Source: Myrica gale (lineage: Eukaryota; Streptophyta; Magnoliopsida; Fagales; Myricaceae). Taken from it: 64,000 nucleotides of DNA. The position numbers and the translations under genes were made by a program. The notes under the pieces were generated by a model, which had not been told where the DNA came from, did not search any database, and saw nothing but the letters and a program-made list of their open reading frames with translations. Location: positions 20,190,001-20,254,000 of the forward strand of contig OZ005606.1 of the NCBI GenBank assembly GCA_963930655.1. The letters are read 5' to 3'. This document shows, in pieces, positions 59,969-64,000 of the stretch (positions are counted from its first letter, which is position 1; each line of letters begins with the position of its first letter).

Positions 59969-60440
59969 GACTCCCTCCACGCTACTCTCCTCTCGCACAT
60001 TTGAGGAAAAAATGATGGCAGTCTCCCATTCCACTCCACATAGGGCACATTGATTCTCCTCTTCCTCCTCCTCCTCCATGTCGAGTGTACTTGCTATTTT
60101 GCCTTTCATAGGGAATACATCGCATAGGACACCATATAGTAGTAGCTTCAAACTTTCATGCAAATTGTCTCCTCCGTCCCAAGATTGGTGAATCGCACTT
60201 TCACTTGTTCCTGGTACATTTATTTAACCGAGAATTTTCCCGAATGGTGATGCACTCAAATAAGTTCATACTTTTTTGGTTTCACAGGTAACGTCTGCAG
60301 AGTTATGATTAAGACTATTTATCACCTTATCGATACTCCAGTACCTCCCCGTGTGCTCTTCAAACAAATCTTGAACCTTTATGGTATAGTATCCTGGACT
60401 CCGAGATCATTTGGGTTGGCTTAAAGTTGTGAATGGAAGG

Positions 60441-63400
60441 AATTCACAAGTCTTCTCACACCAAGATATCTTCCCCATTCCCCATTAAGAAGCTAGCACC
60501 ATTCTGAAATATTTATTTATTTTTTGAAATTGTCGCATTTCGGTCATTTTACATGAATTTCCGGATGACTTAACGGTTGATTTGGACGGGGTGTACATTG
60601 ATGATTTTTGAAAATTAGAGGACGTAAATCGTCGTTTTCATAGTTAAGGGACGAGTTTGCAATTGGGTCATAGTTAGGGGGCGAACAATGACATTACCCC
60701 TAAAAAAATTAAATTATGTAAATAATTATTTTAAAAAATTATAAAGTTATCTAAAAAAATTTCTTTATATATACTTGTTCCAGAATTAAGTTACTATACG
60801 TAACTCAAGTGAGAAATGAGACATTGGTTCATGGGTTGCACAGGCAGTGAAAAGCATTAACTTCGGTTGAGCGAGCGTTTTGGATTTTTCATATCGTACT
60901 GGGTTGCGTCAACCTCTCTATTTGATGCATGGATATAAGTTAGAAACAAATGATCAGCTGCTTAAATAGATCAGATACGCTTTCAAATTCTCATATAATA
61001 ACTATAAATTAAAAGGACCTGGACATCCCCAACTGATTAATTTTTTCCTTTTTAGAGTCAACGCCCGAGCCGAATGTACTTAAATGATATAGGTGAAATG
61101 TTACCGTAACATTCGAGAAATAATTGACAATATTCTTCACAGACAATCTTCTCCAATCTTTGCTGTAGAACCCACTGGTTCTACTTTTTTCTGGTCGCTA
61201 ATTATTACAGCCGCCTTGCGTCATGAAGACAACAACTATTGCATACCATGCACTGAGAATACGATCGAGTAGCAACAAAAATATTTCATGCATATCATGA
61301 TGTTTATGGATTCATATAGATCAGAGGCGTTGAGTGTTTTCTTTTCTTCTCCTATCTCTCTTTCTTTTCATTGTTAGAGGCATTTAGTTTTTAATATGTA
61401 CCAGTACCGACCTCCCAATGAACAGCTAGTACTAGAAGGAAAAAGAAATTATATGATTCATGACATATTTGAATGATATAGAGGCATGTGGTTAAACACT
61501 TCAAAAGGGTTAGTCACGATCGAGAGTGGGGTCACGTTCAATTATATTTGTCATGAATTTCATATTCATATGTTTAATTATCATATTTATGTTTCACCCG
61601 CACAGAGGGCAGCTAGCATCAAATTGACTGTTGACTAATAAGAAAGAAAATCACATATAGGCCAAGTCTCACATTAGTTTTTCAATGGGCGAAACTCGGA
61701 CTTATAATGATTCCAAAGTGCATGTTTCAAATGCAACCCTGATTAACCCTTTTGAAATTAAAGTGGAGATGCGGCTAACTCTTCCTTAACTGTTAATATT
61801 ATTTATATATGACAAGTCCACAAAAAATCAAGTTTGACATTCTTAAACTACCTCCATTAATTTGTAATGTACTCCCTAAATCACTCCCTAATAGCTTTAA
61901 GATATAGCCTGTAAAACTGTTTCAAATACTTATTTTTATGGACGAGATCTGGATAGCAGGTGTACATATAGAAACCCACATTAATATTTCTAGATTGTAG
62001 AACACATTAGAAGAAAAGAGTTACTCCCCAAAGACGACAATTCATGGATTGCAATGAGCTCGTTATGGGCTTGTGCTGATCACAGTCTCCAAGTGAATGT
62101 GAGCCCAACTTGTTCGACAAAAAGAGAATGTGAGCCAACTCCCATAGGACGATAGGACAAAGACTCAACTCATAATTGGCATGCTGTTTGGCACCGGAGT
62201 CTCTTTACTACCTTTCAATATGCTGTATTATATATGAGTATGTTAGCGTTTAAGTGGTCCTTTGATTATTGTTGCGTTCAGCAATCAAAATTTTGACTCT
62301 CTAAAATTTTATCATTATTACACAAATTTCTCTCCTCACTTTTTCACCAACTCTCATAAACTTTTTTACTTTTTTCATCAATTTTTATACCTAAAATTTT
62401 GTCACTCAAACACATTGGAGGAATAGACTAGTGCTTCTGGAACATGCCAAATCCATCAATATCCTCACTTTTGCCATACATAACAACGCATATAACATGT
62501 ATGTGTCTATTTTTGTGGGGAAATTCCATAGGTTTCTAGTTTTACTCGAGTTGCCCCGTTACGAGGTTCACCATAATTTTCTATATTTTTTCTTATAATT
62601 TTAATCACTATTTTACGACAATGACAGTGGGGAACGTTATTATTTGAATTTTAAATAAAAAACAGAAGAAAAACAGAAAAATAGATCGTAACTTGTGCCT
62701 TTGCTTTCTTATATTAATAAAAAGGATAAATGTAAAATTGGTCTCTGTGCTATACGCAAAAATCGATTTAATTCCCGTAATTTGAAAATCATAAATTTAG
62801 TCCCTATGATTCTATTTTCGTTTGTTGTTGGCCCTCCATCAGAGATTGATTTTATCACTTTTTGAAATCACAGAGATTAAATTTATATTTTTCACTAACT
62901 CTATTTTTACTTATGAACTAATAAAAGCAATTAGCTGATAGACACCCGTCACACCCGTGTATCAACGTCAAATCGTTGGGGCAAATCAAGGTCAATTTTC
63001 AAGCCCATCAAAATCACGATTTTCTTCCCTCCCCTCTTGTACATACAGAAATATGTATCTTTCAGAAGACGAATCCAGTAGCCCAAAACAAAAGAAAGGA
63101 AGAATCGAAACCCTTGGGAATAATCAGTAGAAATTTCAATATCTCAGACCAAATAAATGTTTTAACTATACTCACAATCTCTGCAGTGTGAAAATGTTAC
63201 AAATATGTCCTATAGTAACAAAAATCATAGGGTCCATTTCTTCCCAAGTATCAAAGGACCCAAATTCCCGTAGGATTCAACTTCCATTAGATCCAATCAT
63301 TCTCGTGATGGCTTAGAAAAAAATAATTACCTCAATCAATATCGAAGCCTTCTGTTTTAGGATTTAGGTTGCCAATAAAAATTAGAAATCAGAGAAACAG

Positions 63401-63583
63401 CTGTATTGATATCATTTGTACGTACAGACAGCCTTTTCCTCTCGTCCATTGATTGATTACAATTAGAATCTTTCACAAAGTCACAAATAATAATTGGGTA
63501 GGGTGACCATCCGCACACCACTAATAAAGTCTTGTCCTTTTTCACACTTTTCTTTTCTTCCATCGCATTCCCCGTCGTGGAAA
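60441..63583. other. Intergenic region upstream of the endoglucanase 3' end; no gene recognised
   Basis: Mostly AT-rich. Two stretches look like single arms of MULE-type elements: about 60530-60710 (CATTTCGGTCATTTTACATG ... TTGCAATTGGGTCATAG) and about 62725-62850 (TAAATTTAGTCCCTATGATT and neighbouring TTCCCGTAATTTG), but I could not pair them. No coding domain was found. Confidence 0.4.
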
Positions 63584-63907
63584 TCATGGATGGGCTGAAA
63601 AGAATGCAAGCAGGCCCACCAGGGGTGCATTGATGTAAGTTGTGGGCTCCGACTCTTGAAAGAACGGCCTGGAGTCAGGGAAGGCATCTGAGCTATTGGG
63701 CCCACCCACGACAGCTCCGACCAGCAGATTGGGATTGGGATTTGGACTTAGGAAATACCGAGACCCTGCTTTGCAACAGATGTGGGCCGGGTGTGTCTTC
63801 ACTGACGGTAGTGAGCTCCCCCTGTGGTGTATCCTCTGTGGGTAACGTGCGCCATATCCAACCATGTACGACATTCCCAAGGGATTATCTCCAAGAATAT
63901 AGTCAAC
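63584..63907 (-). CDS. Endo-1,4-beta-glucanase (GH9 cellulase), last exon
   Basis: Plant GH9 enzyme acting on cell-wall beta-1,4-glucans (cellulose, xyloglucan). The last exon runs from 63907, after the acceptor TTCTACCAG, to the TGA at 63584-63586, giving 107 residues. It holds C-terminal family motifs: [34 protein letters not shown] (with the GH9 active-site His in RIHHR), and [13 protein letters not shown] with the catalytic DAF.D region, then [17 protein letters not shown]. The active-site Asp and Glu regions expected in this segment (DSFPD-like, [10 protein letters not shown]) are present. The preceding exons lie beyond 64000; 63908-64000 is intron. It is the secreted, non-anchored type, as no C-terminal CBM49 follows. 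Confidence 0.93.
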   Translation of the reverse strand, partial: VDYILGDNPLGMSYMVGYGARYPQRIHHRGSSLPSVKTHPAHICCKAGSRYFLSPNPNPNLLVGAVVGGPNSSDAFPDSRPFFQESEPTTYINAPLVGLLAFFSAHP

Positions 63908-64000
63908 CTGGTAGAATCCCAAATCAAATCACAAACCCACCCCGTAATTTTAACGAATACCAAAATCACACCTAAGTATGTGGGCTTGTCTTGCCCCGAA

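Larger units (their letters stand above)
53628..60440 (-). mobile_element. L1-like LINE, 3' half, split by a hAT and a Copia insertion
   Basis: On the minus strand the remaining parts are a zf-RVT region at about 59974-60440 (KLLLYGVLCDVFPMKGKIAS, then NQCALCGVEWETAI), a degraded RNase H region at about 55938-56340, and a 3' end at 53628-53694 followed by an A-tract (T run at 53628-53639 on the plus strand). RT and endonuclease are absent. The Copia (57630-59968) and hAT (53695-55937) insertions both have intact target duplications, which shows they came later. The 5' limit is approximate and that the pieces are one LINE is inferred from order and strand. Confidence 0.6.

Overview
This is nuclear DNA from a eudicot plant, probably a woody rosid, although the species cannot be fixed from sequence alone. 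The evidence is spliced plant genes with GT-AG introns, AT-rich intergenic DNA and a dense, nested load of plant transposable elements: LINEs, Copia and Gypsy relics, hAT, MULE, CACTA and PIF/Harbinger-like MITEs, and an endogenous caulimovirid.

Five host genes can be supported. (1) Plus strand, up to 3433: the 3' part of a GPI-anchored beta-1,3-glucanase (GH17 + X8), whose signal-peptide exon is probably left of the window. (2) Minus strand, 9069-10838: a two-exon F-box protein of the SKIP28 type. (3) Minus strand, 11647-15335: a two-exon dynein light chain of the LC8 family with a 3.2-kb intron. (4) Minus strand, 52370-53416: a four-exon PLAC8/plant-cadmium-resistance protein whose last exon I located by splice reasoning. 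(5) Minus strand, 63584-63907: the last exon of a GH9 endo-1,4-beta-glucanase that continues past the right edge. They look like independent genes, with no operon-like logic.

The stretch between genes 3 and 4 (about 15.7-52.3 kb) is accessory DNA. It holds: a small MULE-like element with GTCGACC repeats (15.7 kb); a minus-strand LINE (17.2-21.2 kb) split by a solo LTR; a large palindrome (21.0-24.6 kb) whose right arm was hit by a 2.2-kb hAT with a perfect 8-bp target duplication; a transposon-protein relic (24.6-25.6 kb); two CACTA relics (28.0-30.4 and 30.7-33.3 kb); a Pack-MULE carrying pieces of a PPR gene with a perfect 9-bp target duplication (34.9-36.4 kb); a PIF/Harbinger-like MITE (36.5-37.5 kb); a non-autonomous CACTA (42.4-45.0 kb); and a fossil caulimovirid, florendovirus-like (47.3-51.6 kb). 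The fossil lies between two diverged copies of the 3' end of the cadmium-resistance gene.

Right of gene 4 a second minus-strand LINE (53.6 to about 60.4 kb) is split by a gene-fragment-carrying hAT (53.7-55.9 kb, perfect 8-bp duplication) and by an internally deleted Copia element (57.6-60.0 kb, perfect 5-bp duplication). The most notable items are the two gene-capturing transposons, the hairpin loci at 4.5-5.3, 7.2-8.7 and 21.0-24.6 kb, and the caulimovirid bracketed by duplicated host sequence. I saw no clearly new biological system. The novelty is in how these elements are assembled.
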